Assembly (NCBI GenBank): GCA_019787685.1
Contig: JAHNUO010000016.1
Coordinates: forward strand, 310,001-374,000
Length of the DNA: 64,000 bases
Origin: Chiua virens
Taxonomy: Eukaryota > Basidiomycota > Agaricomycetes > Boletales > Boletaceae
Direction of reading: 5' to 3'
This document shows positions 63,626-64,000 of the stretch, piece by piece (position 1 is the first letter of the stretch; each line of letters opens with the position of its first letter). Below the pieces are notes generated by a model, which was not told the DNA's origin, searched no databases, and saw only the letters and a list, made by a program, of their open reading frames with translations. Position numbers and translations under genes: made by a program.

Positions 63626-64000
63626 ATAGCTCAGTTTACGCCGGCGGGGAAAGTCGCACTGGAAATACAGATCTTTCTCTGCGGCGTTTCATGTCTTTGG
63701 TGCTTATCCATACTTGGGCCCACAACATGCCCGTTCCGACCTTGGAACGTTGCTAGGGCCGCCCTATCCCAGTTGCAGAACTCGGTGGGTACCTTTCGCT
63801 TGGAAGCCAACTTGAAACCTGACTCGAACGTCCGAATCCATCTAGGCACTGAGGAAATACCAGAAATATACCAAGAATAAGGAGTGGCGACCCAAACGAT
63901 CAAGGGGGCGTCCAGGAAATCGAACGCGCTAATGCCGTGGCCTACCATGCATATGCTATCCTCACTAGAAATTCACTGGTGGGGTAGAGACTCGTGGCAG
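63626..64000. other. Upstream flank of C5 and window end
   Basis: The first 50 bases retain a trace of the family upstream motif (CCGGCGTAAACTG on the minus strand). A plus frame at 63617-63880 and a minus frame at 63631-63948 conflict; neither is recognised. Confidence 0.35.

Overview
The window reads as nuclear DNA of a filamentous basidiomycete, most likely an Agaricomycete. Genes are broken by many GT-AG introns of about 45-75 nt. The recognisable families are typical of that group: a mannitol dehydrogenase, a PDR-type ABC transporter with the fungal asymmetric nucleotide-binding domains, a monosaccharide transporter of the GYDSGYING type, F-box-like proteins and a seven-helix membrane protein of the DUF6533 type. 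No species can be named from the sequence alone.

Layout. 1-17.5 kb is a run of ordinary genes: a degenerate 2-oxoglutarate/Fe(II) oxygenase-like protein (3201-4900, +), a ZRG17-like cation-diffusion-facilitator protein (about 7046-9596, +), NADP-mannitol dehydrogenase (9993-11158, +), a small unknown gene (12003-12560, +), threonine synthase (14114-15937, +) and a MYND-finger protein (16241-17478, -). 18.1-23.8 kb is a PDR/ABCG transporter. 33.96-35.96 kb is an intact hexose transporter. 51.1-53.9 kb is the complex I 75-kDa subunit (-), followed by an F-box-like gene (-) and a DUF6533-type membrane protein (+).

The accessory part (24-50 kb and 60-64 kb) is dominated by a five-member family of WD40 proteins. 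I could splice three members completely: C1 at 24356-26560 (-), C3 at 43378-45502 (+) and C4 at 47913-50053 (+). Each encodes a single seven-bladed propeller, a Ser/Pro-rich linker, an APPGEER module and a conserved tail, 588-591 aa in all. C2 (37363-39630, -) is frameshifted. C5 (60360-63625, -) has lost its ATG and is split by a 1.35-kb insertion. C3 and C4 lie in a direct tandem duplication with a period of about 4.55 kb. One copy of the unit carries a 694-bp CACTG-type MITE that the other lacks. Differences between paralogues fall mostly in the loops that form one face of the propeller, so this family is the best candidate in the window for a poorly described, diversifying recognition system. 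Its function is unknown.

A second unusual property is that many conserved genes (CDF, threonine synthase, MYND, ABC, complex I 75-kDa, F-box) need single-base shifts, nearly all +1, to keep homologous reading. The sugar transporter and the three intact WD40 genes need none. Sequencing error, real decay and recoding are all still possible. Relics include an ABC-transporter fragment that keeps intron-derived sequence (27.6-28.0 kb) and a dead LTR-type element with a broken zinc knuckle (31.7-33.3 kb).
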